A stretch of DNA of 64,000 nucleotides from Gracilaria domingensis (Eukaryota > Rhodophyta > Florideophyceae > Gracilariales > Gracilariaceae): contig VCMS01000001.1 in assembly GCA_022539475.1 (NCBI GenBank), positions 124,001 through 188,000 on the forward strand. The letters are read 5' to 3'. Made by a program: the position numbers and the translations under genes. Below, one piece after another: positions 50,979 through 60,010 of this stretch. Position 1 is the stretch's first letter; every line of letters begins with the position of its first letter. Below the pieces are notes generated by a model. It made no database searches. It was not told the DNA's origin and saw only the letters and a program-made list of their open reading frames with translations.

Positions 50979-52700
50979 TTAGCACCCATTCCACGGCAGA
51001 GCTAACCACGATGGCCACAAATTCATGAGTCGGTCCATTGCTGAGTAAAACCCGGATTGGAACTTGTCCCATCGGCGTTCAAACCCCTTGAGCCGCCCGA
51101 AGTTATACCCGCTAAGATACACGTTTTTGCCACCAAGCCGTCCCGCAGCCTCCGAAAAACTGCTCCAGTTCGACCCGTAGATCTTCCTCGTCGTGGCCAA
51201 GCATATAAGGTCAGCCATAGCATACTTGACGCAACCCTCCAACCGATCATCGCACCCACGCTCAATGTACAGAATTCGTTCACGCCCAAACTTTTCCCTC
51301 AGCGCCTGCACCACCTCTACATCATCAGAGGCTACGAAAAACTTGACGCTCTTCTGACGTTGAACGGCCCACTGCATTTTCTTGACAAACACCTTGAGAC
51401 TGGAGCGAGATCTCCAATAGTTGGTAACACGCGCGCCAACGCGCGTATACTCGCAGCGCGTTTTGACATCCACATTATCCCTTGCCAGACTCCTTGAGCG
51501 AATGTGTACGCCAATGGCTCTGCGTAACACATTGGCATCCAACTGCTGCACTATCTTTAAAACGGCGGTGCTGGGCGCCAATAGCCCAAGCTCGCGGTTC
51601 ACCACTGAGCGTGAACACATACTGCCGGGTTCAGTCTTGGCCACATAAGCGCTTTTGAAGTACACATGCTTTCCAGTATGAATCAATTGTAAATCAGTGT
51701 TTGGCAGCTTGTCTTGCTGCAGGGCAACAGACGGCGGGCCAGAAATAGTAAGCTCAGCAGTGCCGTTCCGCAGCTGCGGATGCTGCTCTGTATATTCGAT
51801 CCAGCGCTGCACAGAGCCGTGCTGCTTGTCGGAGGGTGTCTGAAAGCGCATGAGTATGCCAGGCTCAGCATCGCGGCCGTCCTTCTCCATGTAGCTGACC
51901 GCATGCCAGGTATGGTTCTGCCCGGCTATGACAGGCCAGTCCAGAAAGCGGTTCATGATGATGAGGTCATCATAGAGCACGCCTTCCAGTGTTGACGAAT
52001 TACGGCGTGCGCTGAGAACCTCCTCATACGAAGCGGTCAGATGCGGATCTTGCTCCCAAATGACGACCGGCACTCGGGCTGTGGCACGGGCCATCGCTAG
52101 TCCAGAGGCCAGGGCGCGCAGGCGGTTGCCCAGACCATTCTGGGTATGCACGAACAGAACGCGCGAGCGGGCGTACAGCTGTTGGGTGTGGGGATGAGCG
52201 GATACATCGGCTAGCACGAGCTTCCAATACAGGGTGTAGGCGACTTGATCGGTCATGCAGTGCACAACGATATGCGGGACCTGATACAGGGTGATGAGCG
52301 CGTCACGCACAGAATGGGCGCGACTGACGACGCGATCGACATGAGCTCGCAGCTGCGACGGCAAGGCAGGCGCGACGACGGGAGGAAGAAACTGAGCGGG
52401 AGGTTGTTGAAGATGGTGAGGTGGCGTAAGCGACATCAACTGCACGGGCTGCTCCTCTACAGAAGCTGACGATTGAATAGGCGACTCGCGGTGCAGAAAG
52501 AGCAAGGAGGTGTGCAGCGGCGAGGAGGAAGACGGCAACAAAGTAAGAATGAACAGGAACAAGGCAACAAGCGCTACGAAATGCGAGACAGAGAGACGCG
52601 TGGGCAGCTTTGCACGTTTAACGGCAAGCCGTTTTCCCGCCCTGCGCACGGCGCGACGCAGATTGGCGTACACTGAAGCGGTCGCAAGCAAGGACGCCAT
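50979..52700 (-). CDS. Fucosyltransferase-like type II membrane glycosyltransferase
   Basis: The product is 573 aa from ATG 52698-52700; the open frame upstream begins with GTG and adds no domain. A basic cytosolic stretch (NLRRAVRRAGKRLAVKRAK) precedes one signal-anchor helix at about 39-56 (SHFVALVALFLFILTLL), typical of Golgi enzymes. A disordered stem follows. The catalytic part has LFVHTQNGLGNRLRALASG near 185 (the NGLGNRL motif of GT23/GT37/NodZ-type fucosyltransferases), AIGVHIRSRS near 400, KFFVASDD near 460, and AMADLICLATTRKIYGSNWS near 505. These are the GDP-fucose-site-like blocks of that superfamily. The acceptor is unknown; cell-wall or extracellular polysaccharide, or N-glycan, are reasonable guesses. 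Confidence 0.75.
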   Translation of the reverse strand: MASLLATASVYANLRRAVRRAGKRLAVKRAKLPTRLSVSHFVALVALFLFILTLLPSSSSPLHTSLLFLHRESPIQSSASVEEQPVQLMSLTPPHHLQQPPAQFLPPVVAPALPSQLRAHVDRVVSRAHSVRDALITLYQVPHIVVHCMTDQVAYTLYWKLVLADVSAHPHTQQLYARSRVLFVHTQNGLGNRLRALASGLAMARATARVPVVIWEQDPHLTASYEEVLSARRNSSTLEGVLYDDLIIMNRFLDWPVIAGQNHTWHAVSYMEKDGRDAEPGILMRFQTPSDKQHGSVQRWIEYTEQHPQLRNGTAELTISGPPSVALQQDKLPNTDLQLIHTGKHVYFKSAYVAKTEPGSMCSRSVVNRELGLLAPSTAVLKIVQQLDANVLRRAIGVHIRSRSLARDNVDVKTRCEYTRVGARVTNYWRSRSSLKVFVKKMQWAVQRQKSVKFFVASDDVEVVQALREKFGRERILYIERGCDDRLEGCVKYAMADLICLATTRKIYGSNWSSFSEAAGRLGGKNVYLSGYNFGRLKGFERRWDKFQSGFYSAMDRLMNLWPSWLALPWNGC

Positions 52701-53824
52701 GAAGAAGGAGCGCTCTCGGGGAGGACAACAGAGGGAGGGGGGGGGGGTGGTAAGGGGCTGGGGAGCGTCGAAAAGCACGCTTATGGCGGTGACGTAAGAA
52801 GCTCTCAGGCTCGACACGGGCGACGGCAGACAGGGGAGGGGCGGCGCAGCAGATGCGGCAGCGCATGCGGCGCGCGCGGCTCGACGTCTCGAGCGCGTGC
52901 GGTGGAGGCGCCGGGTGAACAGAGCGTATGATACACGCGCGCGTCGGAGGGCTGCTGCGCGCGCAGAGATGACAGGGAATGTCGATAACAGGAGGGGCCG
53001 CCGGCTGTCGTGTGATGACGACGCGGTGGCACACTAGACCACACGCGCGGCGGCAGCAGCGAAACAGCGGCGCCTTTTGGGCGCCCACTCGCAGACGCAG
53101 ACGTGGGGTGAGCGCCATCGCGCTCGACGGCGCAACGGTCAACGGTCACATTTCGCACAGCGCGGCACGCCGCGGGCGCGGAGGAGCGCGCCGTGGCCAC
53201 GTGCGCCACGCGAAGAACGCACACCGCGCGCACACGACGCCGCGTGGCCGCCGACGCCACGCCGTCCACGCGGAGTACGCGGCGGCGGCACGCGCTCCTC
53301 CTGGGGCGGCGGGCACGTGATGGAGGCGCACTGGCGCACTGCGCAGCAGCACGTCGGCCGCTGCGCAAATATCTTCGTAGATTCGCTTTGACTGGTGATT
53401 GGGCCATCGCCTCGCACATATCTTCGGCGCGCGTGACGGCGGCGGCGCGCTGCGCGGCGGCGCGGCCCAATGAGCGCCGCGTGACGCGTGACGGGCAAAA
53501 TATCTAGCGCGCGTCTGCTCCGCGCGAGCTGCCACGGCGGGCGCGCGCTGCCGCGGCTGCCGCGGCTGCCGGCGGCTGCCGCGCCACGCCGTCGCTTCGA
53601 ATCAAAGGGACGCGCGGCGCACGTTGTGCGCGCGACTGTTGCGCGCGCCGCCCCCATTCGCGCGCGCTATCCGCCTCCGCCGCAGATTCGCTTACTCGAC
53701 GCCTCCCCCCGCCCCCCCCCCCCCCCCCCCCCACCCGCCCGCGCGCACTCCTCCTCGCCGCGCGCACCCCTCGTCGCATGCCGCCCTCGCGTCTCCGCCC
53801 TTGTCGCGTCGTGTGTCGCCCCTC
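52701..53824. promoter_or_regulatory. Divergent GC-rich promoter between the fucosyltransferase-like and RWP-RK genes
   Basis: The interval is 1124 bp between start codons. CCAAT-type boxes lie at 53398-53402 (ATTGG) and 53467-53471 (CCAAT). Homopolymer G at 52737-52748 and C at 53707-53732 give both genes C-runs in their sense-strand leaders. Many overlapping frames here reflect composition only. Confidence 0.55.
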
Positions 53825-56800
53825 ATGTCACCTCCACCGCCTCCGGTCGCCCCCCTGCACCATGTAGCGCCCCCCGTCTCCTCACCGCCCCACTCCGCCC
53901 CCCGCCCGCGCTCCTCCGCCTCGTCCGACCCGCGCCCCGATACCCCGCCGCCGCCGCCGTGCCCGCCGCCTTCGCAGCGCAAGCCGCTGCCGCCGCACCG
54001 CCCGCCGCCGCCGCAGCAGACGCAGCAGCCGCAGCAGCCGCCCAAGCCGCCGCAGCCGCCCGAGCCGGTGCGTGGCCGCACGCTAACGTACCAGGACCTG
54101 GCCAGGTACTTTCACCTGCCCATCAACAGCGCCGCCAAGCAGCTCGGCGTGTGCGTCACGGCGCTCAAGAAGCAGTGCCGCAAGCACGGCGTGCAGCGAT
54201 GGCCGCATCGAAAGATAAAGAGCCTCGACAAGCTCAAGGAAAAGCTCGAGAAGGAGAAGGCCACCGCCGCCGACAAGGAGTACTACAAGCATGAGATTCA
54301 CTCCATTGTACAAAAGAAGGACCATATCTTCCGCTTGGTGCCGTCGTCGTTGCACAGTGCCGACAGCCGTCACCCACACTCCCATCCGCATCACGCTCAA
54401 CATGTGTCGCAACACGCGCAGCCGCCGTACGCCGTCGACATGCGCCAGCCGCACCACATGATCATTTCGCCCACGCAGTCCACCACTCACCCGAGTCTCA
54501 CCGTTTCCGCGTCTGCGCAATTGCAATCGCAACAAACGCAACAGAAACTGCCACAGCAGCAGCAGCAGCAGCTACAGCAGCAGCCACAACACCCGCAACC
54601 GTCACGCCAAGCACAACAGCCACCGCCGCAGCAGCCGCAACAAGCGGCGCGAATACCTGCGCATCACCTTGCGACCATCGCGTTTCCGCCCCCCGTGTCG
54701 TACATGTGTGGAATCGTCGGTTGTGATTGCTACCTCAACGGCGGCGTATCGTCTCACAATTATCATTTGCCAATCCCGCGTGCACCGCAACCAACCGCAA
54801 TCGTACCCTCCGCGGCCTCACAGCAAAACATGTCTGCACCGATGCCGAACATGCCGGCCATGCCAACGGTACCAACCGCACCGCCGTTCTACGGAGGCGC
54901 GTCGCTGCCGTACGCGTTTGCATCGCCGTTTCCGTATTCGGCGGCACCGCCCGGTGCGTTTCATAACATGGTACAGGTAAACGTGATGGAGCAGATGTAC
55001 CCGCATCATCACGCGGCGGCGAGCGGTGAAACGGCTGTGGCGGCACCGGCTACCGCTGCGGCTATTAATAATAGCGCAAGCAATACATGTAATAACAATG
55101 GGAGCAATTCGCAGGCAAATAGCTCTGCTGCAGCTGTAATGAACGGACCGGGTGCCAACAACTTGCAGACGGCTGTGGTGCCTGTGGGGCACGCGGGTTA
55201 TGACATGTATGCACCAGCTCAATTGAACATGGGAGCGCAAGCGGCGAACGGGGTGGTTTACGGCGCGTTTGGTGCGCACGGTCAGGTGGGGACAGACGGC
55301 GCGGCAGTGATGCAGAACGGCGCGAGTGGGCCACATGCGGGTGCACCTCAAAAGGTATGGGCGGAAGTGGCGCACTCGACCACGCAGGGCATGGGCAGCA
55401 TGTATAATCAGAGCAAGCACCACCACCACCACCACCACCATCACCACCACTCCGCGGATAGCGGTGGAAAGGCGATGAAGACTGCGGGTGGACAGACGCT
55501 GTCGTGCGGTAGCAATGGGAGCATTAGAAGCCGCGGCGACAATGGACGCACACAAGTTGGCGTGCGCGGAGCAGCCGAAAGTGGAACGAATGATCGGGCA
55601 CACTCGCGCTCGCGGCACGGACGAAGTAGTAGCCGGCAAAATGGACGCATTCAAAATGGGCATGTTCAGAATGGGCATGTGCAGAATGGACATGTGCAGA
55701 ATGGACATGTGCAGAATGGACATGTTCAGAATGGACATGTTCAGAATGGACACATTCGCAATGGACATATTCGCAATGGACATGTGCAGAATGGACGAGT
55801 GGATAATTCAAGGGACAAGAAGTCAATGGAGGTGGATGGTATCGATAAGGAAAAGAGCTCTCACGCGAGGTTGCACGCGGCAGATGCGCAGGTGGGCGCG
55901 TCGCGCGGGACGCAGCGTGGCGAGAGTGAGGATCAGAGCGTGAGCGGAGCGGAGGAGGAGGAGGAGGAGGAGGAAGATGGATGCAAGGACAGCGAGAGCA
56001 AGATGGACGCGACACGCGGGCGCAGCAGCAACAAGCGGGCGCGCGCGGATGGAGTGAGCGAAGAGGACTCGGACAAGGGTGGGCTGAAGAAGGGCGCGCA
56101 CGGGCTGTCGCACTGGAGCGGGAAGGCGAGCGCCAGCGGGCAGAGCGCAGTGGGCCGCGAGGGCGCGAAGCGCGACGGGTCGCAGCAGGAGCAGGCGTAC
56201 GTGGCGGGCGGGGGGCGCGCGACGGCGCACTCGCTGGGCATGGAGGTGCGGTGCGGGCTCGGCAGCGGCAAGCGGCGGCGTAAGGCGGCTGCGGTGGAGT
56301 CGGACAGCGAGGCGGAGAAGCTCAAGTGGCAGCGGCGGTACATCGCGGCGGGCAACACGGGGGTGCCGGCGATGGTGCGCAGCGAGGGGGAGCTGGGCGG
56401 GCTGCGGGAGATCACGCCGCCGAGCGACCGCGAGGAGACGCCGGAGGACGGCGACACGGCGAACGGGAGCGGGACGGGCGACGGGAGCGGGAGCGGGAGC
56501 GGGAGCGGGAGCGGGACGGGCGGCGGGAGCGGGAGGGGGAGGGGGAGGGGGAGGGGGAGGGGGAGGGGGAGGGGGGACGCGGAGGAGGGGGGGAGCGGGG
56601 GAGAGGAGGGGGGGGGGGAGCGCGCAGTGCGGCTGGACGAGCGCGCGTGCGAGCGGCTGCGCTGCGCGCACTGGCGGGTGGACGGCGGGCTGCGCGTGGT
56701 GGCGTGGGGCGGGTGCCGCGAGGTGCTGGAGGCGGGCGGCGTGGTGGGCGGCGGCGGCGGCGGCGGCGCGGAGCTGCGGCAGCGGTACGCGGCGGCGCGC

Positions 56801-56911
56801 GGCGCGCGCGTGGACTGGGTGGCGCGCGTGGGCGACCGGCGCTTCGCGGTGGTGCTGGCGCCGCGCGGCGGCGGCGCCGTGGACGGGCTCATCGTGCAGC
56901 TGCTGGCGTAA
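53825..56911 (+). CDS. RWP-RK domain transcription factor
   Basis: The product is 1028 aa from ATG 53825; earlier frame is Pro-rich and lacks an ATG. RWP-RK proteins control nitrogen responses (NIN/NLP) or gamete and egg programs (RKD/MID). The domain lies at about residues 82-135: LTYQDLARYFHLPINSAAKQ, LKKQCRKHGVQRWPHRK. No PB1 domain is visible, so it is closer to the RKD/short type than to NLP. The rest is disordered: Gln/Pro tracts, a His run (about 531-541), an Asn/Ala-rich middle, eleven 5-residue QNGHV-type repeats (about 605-659), an acidic run, and Gly/Ser/Arg microsatellite-coded tracts. The last 100 residues (ACERLRCAHWRVDGGLRV, then RVDWVARVGDRRFAVVLAP) may form a small domain I do not recognise. 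A putative Lys/Arg nuclear signal is at KRRRKAAA. Confidence 0.85.
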   Translation: MSPPPPPVAPLHHVAPPVSSPPHSAPRPRSSASSDPRPDTPPPPPCPPPSQRKPLPPHRPPPPQQTQQPQQPPKPPQPPEPVRGRTLTYQDLARYFHLPINSAAKQLGVCVTALKKQCRKHGVQRWPHRKIKSLDKLKEKLEKEKATAADKEYYKHEIHSIVQKKDHIFRLVPSSLHSADSRHPHSHPHHAQHVSQHAQPPYAVDMRQPHHMIISPTQSTTHPSLTVSASAQLQSQQTQQKLPQQQQQQLQQQPQHPQPSRQAQQPPPQQPQQAARIPAHHLATIAFPPPVSYMCGIVGCDCYLNGGVSSHNYHLPIPRAPQPTAIVPSAASQQNMSAPMPNMPAMPTVPTAPPFYGGASLPYAFASPFPYSAAPPGAFHNMVQVNVMEQMYPHHHAAASGETAVAAPATAAAINNSASNTCNNNGSNSQANSSAAAVMNGPGANNLQTAVVPVGHAGYDMYAPAQLNMGAQAANGVVYGAFGAHGQVGTDGAAVMQNGASGPHAGAPQKVWAEVAHSTTQGMGSMYNQSKHHHHHHHHHHHSADSGGKAMKTAGGQTLSCGSNGSIRSRGDNGRTQVGVRGAAESGTNDRAHSRSRHGRSSSRQNGRIQNGHVQNGHVQNGHVQNGHVQNGHVQNGHVQNGHIRNGHIRNGHVQNGRVDNSRDKKSMEVDGIDKEKSSHARLHAADAQVGASRGTQRGESEDQSVSGAEEEEEEEEDGCKDSESKMDATRGRSSNKRARADGVSEEDSDKGGLKKGAHGLSHWSGKASASGQSAVGREGAKRDGSQQEQAYVAGGGRATAHSLGMEVRCGLGSGKRRRKAAAVESDSEAEKLKWQRRYIAAGNTGVPAMVRSEGELGGLREITPPSDREETPEDGDTANGSGTGDGSGSGSGSGSGTGGGSGRGRGRGRGRGRGRGDAEEGGSGGEEGGGERAVRLDERACERLRCAHWRVDGGLRVVAWGGCREVLEAGGVVGGGGGGGAELRQRYAAARGARVDWVARVGDRRFAVVLAPRGGGAVDGLIVQLLA
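55637..55801 (+). repeat. 15-bp minisatellite coding QNGHV repeats
   Basis: Eleven in-frame 15-bp units of the type CAGAATGGACATGTG run without a gap. Variants change V to I and Q to R. The array lies inside the RWP-RK gene and keeps frame. Confidence 0.9.
56465..56577 (+). repeat. GGGAGC and GGGGGA microsatellites in the RWP-RK gene
   Basis: Hexamer runs GGGAGC (coding Gly-Ser) then GGGGGA/GGGAGG (coding Gly-Arg) sit near the 3' end of the coding region. Copy number is likely to vary. Confidence 0.85.
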
Positions 56912-57172
56912 ACGTGGCCGCGTGGGCGCGCTTGTTGCGCGCGCGCGCCGCCGCCGCGCGGCGCGCGGCGCGCGCGGCTGCCGCGGCTGCAAGTGCGGCC
57001 GCCGGCTGTATATGCGCGCGCGCGCGCGCTTCTCTTCACCGCGAGGTCGCTGTCGCGCCCGCCTGTTAGCTTCTGTGCGCCTGCGCTGCGCCGCCTGTTT
57101 TCCCTACGTCCGCGCCCCCCTCCCCCCCCCGGGACCCGCTCCGCCCCGCCTCCCCCCCTCCCCCTCCCCCGC

Positions 57173-57178
57173 CGCCGC

Positions 57179-57231
<53 letters not shown>

Positions 57232-57232
57232 C
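57173..57232 (+). repeat. CCG trinucleotide run abutting a start codon
   Basis: About 18 CCG/CCGCC units end directly at ATG 57233 of the CHY zinc-finger gene. The run would form a G/C-rich hairpin in the 5' leader. Confidence 0.85.
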
Positions 57233-59073
57233 ATGAGCAGCGCCGCGCCCGTGCCGCCCTCGGCCGCCGACGGCCCGGCCGCCGCCGCCGCCGCCGCTGC
57301 CGCCGCCGCCGCCGCTGCCGCCGCGCGCGCCGCGCCGCTGCCGCCGCCGCAGGCGCTCATGCCCGCGCCCGCGCCCGCCGCGCTGCGCGCCCCCCACGCC
57401 CCCCCCCCGCGCCCGCGCCGCCGCCGCGCGCCGCCGCGCCCGCGCGCGCCCCCCTCTCCGCGCCGCTCTCCGCGCCGCTCTCCGCGCCGCTCTCCGCGCC
57501 CGTGCTCCCCGCCGGCGCCGCGCTCGTCGCGCACGCGCTGGCGCCGCACTCGCACGCGCCGCCGCTGCACCACTCCGCGTCCAGGCCGCCGCGGCGGCCC
57601 GCGCCGCCCGCGCCGCCCGCGCCCCACCACGCCATTGCGCACGCCGCGCGCGCCGCGCCGCGCATCGCGCCCAACCCGTCCGCGCCGCTGGCCGGCGCCT
57701 CGCCGCCCATCCTCACCGGCGCCGTCGAGAAGCGGCGCGCCGGCAAGTACACGCACCCGTTCGGCGGCATGAGGCAGTTTGCCGAGGATCGCGCCGCCGC
57801 CTCCGGCTGGGACCACGACTGCCTGGCCATCAGCAACGACGAGCAGCGCAAGGACGCGCGCTCGCACCTGGCCGAGAAGATCTCCGACCAGTACAAGGAG
57901 GAGTTTGTGCGCGTCAACAAGGCGCAGGGCAAGGGGCGCCCAAAGGCCAACAACATCTCCGCCGCCAAGAAGACCGTGCGCATGATCGCCGAGCGCATCC
58001 TGCTGTCGCTGGAGGCGCGCGCGCAGGCCGCGCTGTACAAGAGACTCATGGACAACCGCCAGGAGTGCGAAAAGGAGCTCAGAAAGCTGCGCCACCTGCA
58101 CAAGCTGGGCAACGAGAACCCAAAGCTCAGTTACGACGAGATTCGCTCCATTGCGCGCTCGCGCCTGTCGCACCACTCGGACGCGCCGCACTCGCCGATC
58201 CCGCTCATGGGCAACGACACGGCCGACACGTCCGACATGGAGTCGGCGGAGGCCGACGCCGAGATTGAGGCCATGAAGCAGGCCATCATTGAAATGCGCG
58301 CCGACGAGGTGGTCAAGGGCTACAAGCCCAAGCTGCTCAACGACCGCTGGGTGGAGCGCATGACGCAGGCGTGCAGACGGCTGGTGCAGGAGACGTACAG
58401 CCGGCAGTACGTGCCGCGCACCAAGGTGTTCGGCTGCAAGCACTTTACAAGAAAAAACCGCATCCAAATGGTGTGCTGCGGCACCTTCCCCGTGTGCCGC
58501 ATGTGCCACATCCAGGACGTGAGCCGCATCCACGACGTGCGCATCGAGCCGGTGCAGACCATGCTGTGCATGATGTGCGGCGAGGTGCAACCAAAGACGC
58601 AGCGCTGCCGCAAGTGCAACGAGTGCTTTGGCTCGTACTATTGCGACATTTGCGGCATCACGGATGACACGCCCGGCTACGACCTGCGTCACTGCAACAA
58701 GTGCAACGTGTGCATGCCGGGGCTGACGTTTCACTGCGACCGCTGCAAGAGCTGCGTGCCGGCGACGCCGGAGCACTCGGCGGTGTGCCCGGGCGCGGCT
58801 GGCGCGACCGCCGCGCCGGGCGGCGGCGCGGGCGGCGTGCACGGGGGCGTGGGCGGCGGCGCGGGCGCGCTGGGAGGCGGGGCGGCGGCGGAGGGCGCGG
58901 CGGGCGGCGGCGGCGGCGGCGCGGCGGCGGTGGCGGCGGGTGGCGGCGGCGGCGGCGGCGGCGTGGTGCACCACGTGAACGGGCTGGGCGGCGGCGGCGG
59001 CGGCGACGCGCTGCACCACGGCGCCATGGATCAGCTGGAGAGCCGTGGGGGACCGCTTTTTTCGGGGCTTTAG
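57233..59073 (+). CDS. CHY zinc-finger protein (CHY + CTCHY, no RING); N-terminal frame uncertain
   Basis: CHY-CTCHY zinc fingers occur in ubiquitin ligases such as RCHY1/PIRH2 and plant MIEL1. The conserved part is in the frame ending at 59073: HPFGGMRQFAEDRAAASG near 57760, a helical/coiled region, then FGCKHFTRKNRIQMVCC, VCRMCHIQ, MLCMMCGEVQPKTQRC (CHY) and CDICGITDD, HCNKCNVCMPGLTFHCDRC (CTCHY). A Gly-rich tail replaces the RING that normally follows, so ligase activity is doubtful. That frame has no ATG before 57769. ATG 57233 (MSSAAPVPPSAADGP, then poly-Ala) is in another frame. The two join only if the C-run near 57400 differs by one or two bases, or if a non-ATG start is used. Translation from 57769 would be 434 aa. 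Confidence 0.7.
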
Positions 59074-59117
59074 TGGCTGCTTGTGCTTGAGAGCGTTGCG
59101 CGCGCGCGCGATTGATT

Positions 59118-59160
59118 TTGTGTGTGTTGTGTGTTGTGTTGTGTTGTGTTGTGTTGTGTC
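59118..59160. repeat. TTGTG pentanucleotide repeat
   Basis: TGTGTGTTGTGTGTTGTGT followed by several GTTGT units lies in the presumed 3' UTR of the CHY gene. A TATATATATA run follows at about 59349. The 361-bp gap to the convergent bZIP gene holds nothing else. Confidence 0.8.
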
Positions 59161-59434
59161 GTTGTTCGTTTGTGTTTAGTGTACAGTAAGCTTGTTGTTT
59201 GCGCGCCGGTTTGGCGCGGCGGCGGCGGCGGCGGGGCGCGCCTCGGCGCGCGTCGGCGGCGTGCGCTCAATTGCATTGTTTCCTGCCGGGCGTTGCAGTC
59301 GGAAAAAGACAAGGCAACTGGCGGCGCTCTTTAAAGGTGTGTGTGTGTATATATATATAGAGGGAGAGAAGAAAAAAAGTAATCAATAGCTATCACAAGA
59401 CTGGACAACAAAAAGAAAAACGCAAGGCGCGCCA

Positions 59435-60010
59435 TCACAGCGAGCAGTTTCCGCTACCACTTCTCAACAGACTCTCCAGCAGCTGCTTCTCCTTTCTCAG
59501 CGTATCCAACTCCAGGCTCTGCCGCTCACTCTTCTTCGCAAAGCGCATGCAGCGCTCCACCAGCGACGCCGTCAACTGCCGCAGGTCCTCCAGCTCGGCC
59601 TGGATGTCGCCCAGCGTCGCCTGTCGCCGCGCGCGCGATCGCTTCGCGCTCTCCCGGTTCCGCAGCCGGCGCTTGTAGTGCACCAGCGCGCGCTCGTCCT
59701 CGTTCATGCGCCGCACCTCCGCGCTGGTCGAGCCCGCCAGATCGAGCAGCACGTCGGCCGGGAACTCCAGCGCCTGCGGCGCCTGCGGCGGCTGGTGCGG
59801 CGCGCGCGGCGCGCCGCTGGCGCTGCTGTTGCTGCTGCCGACGCTGGCGCGCGACTTCTTCTCCGGCGGCGCGGCGCTGCGCTCGCTGTCGCAGCGCGTG
59901 CTGCCGCTGGCCACGCTCACGCTCCTTCTCGCCGCCCGCTTTCGCTCGTTGCTCGCGCCGTCATCGCCGCGCTCCGCCACGCTGCTCGTCACGACTGTGG
60001 TGAGCGTCAT
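59435..60010 (-). CDS. bZIP transcription factor
   Basis: The product is 191 aa from ATG 60008-60010; the frame extends upstream through Pro-rich sequence without an ATG. Residues 1-95 are disordered, Ser/Ala/Arg-rich, with ERKRAARRS as a possible nuclear signal. The bZIP is at about 120-190: YKRRLRNRESAKRSRARRQ is the classic N-x7-R basic region, followed by a zipper with heptad leucines (LGDIQAELEDLRQL, then LELDTLRKEKQLLESLL). It resembles plant-type small bZIPs. It is convergent with the CHY gene and divergent from the PH-AGC kinase. Confidence 0.88.
   Translation of the reverse strand: MTLTTVVTSSVAERGDDGASNERKRAARRSVSVASGSTRCDSERSAAPPEKKSRASVGSSNSSASGAPRAPHQPPQAPQALEFPADVLLDLAGSTSAEVRRMNEDERALVHYKRRLRNRESAKRSRARRQATLGDIQAELEDLRQLTASLVERCMRFAKKSERQSLELDTLRKEKQLLESLLRSGSGNCSL

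Noticed and set aside
53139-53657. Overlapping frames on both strands in the 53-kb promoter
   Set aside because: CGCG-rich composition keeps all frames open; no conserved motif.
55637-55801. CRISPR-like regular repeats
   Set aside because: Units are contiguous 15-mers with no spacers and lie in frame inside a gene.
55933-59019. A 1028-codon open frame on the minus strand, antisense to the RWP-RK and CHY genes
   Set aside because: It is built of Ala/Arg/Pro-rich low-complexity sequence with no domain. The opposite strand carries conserved RWP-RK and CHY motifs. High GC3 suppresses stops on the other strand.
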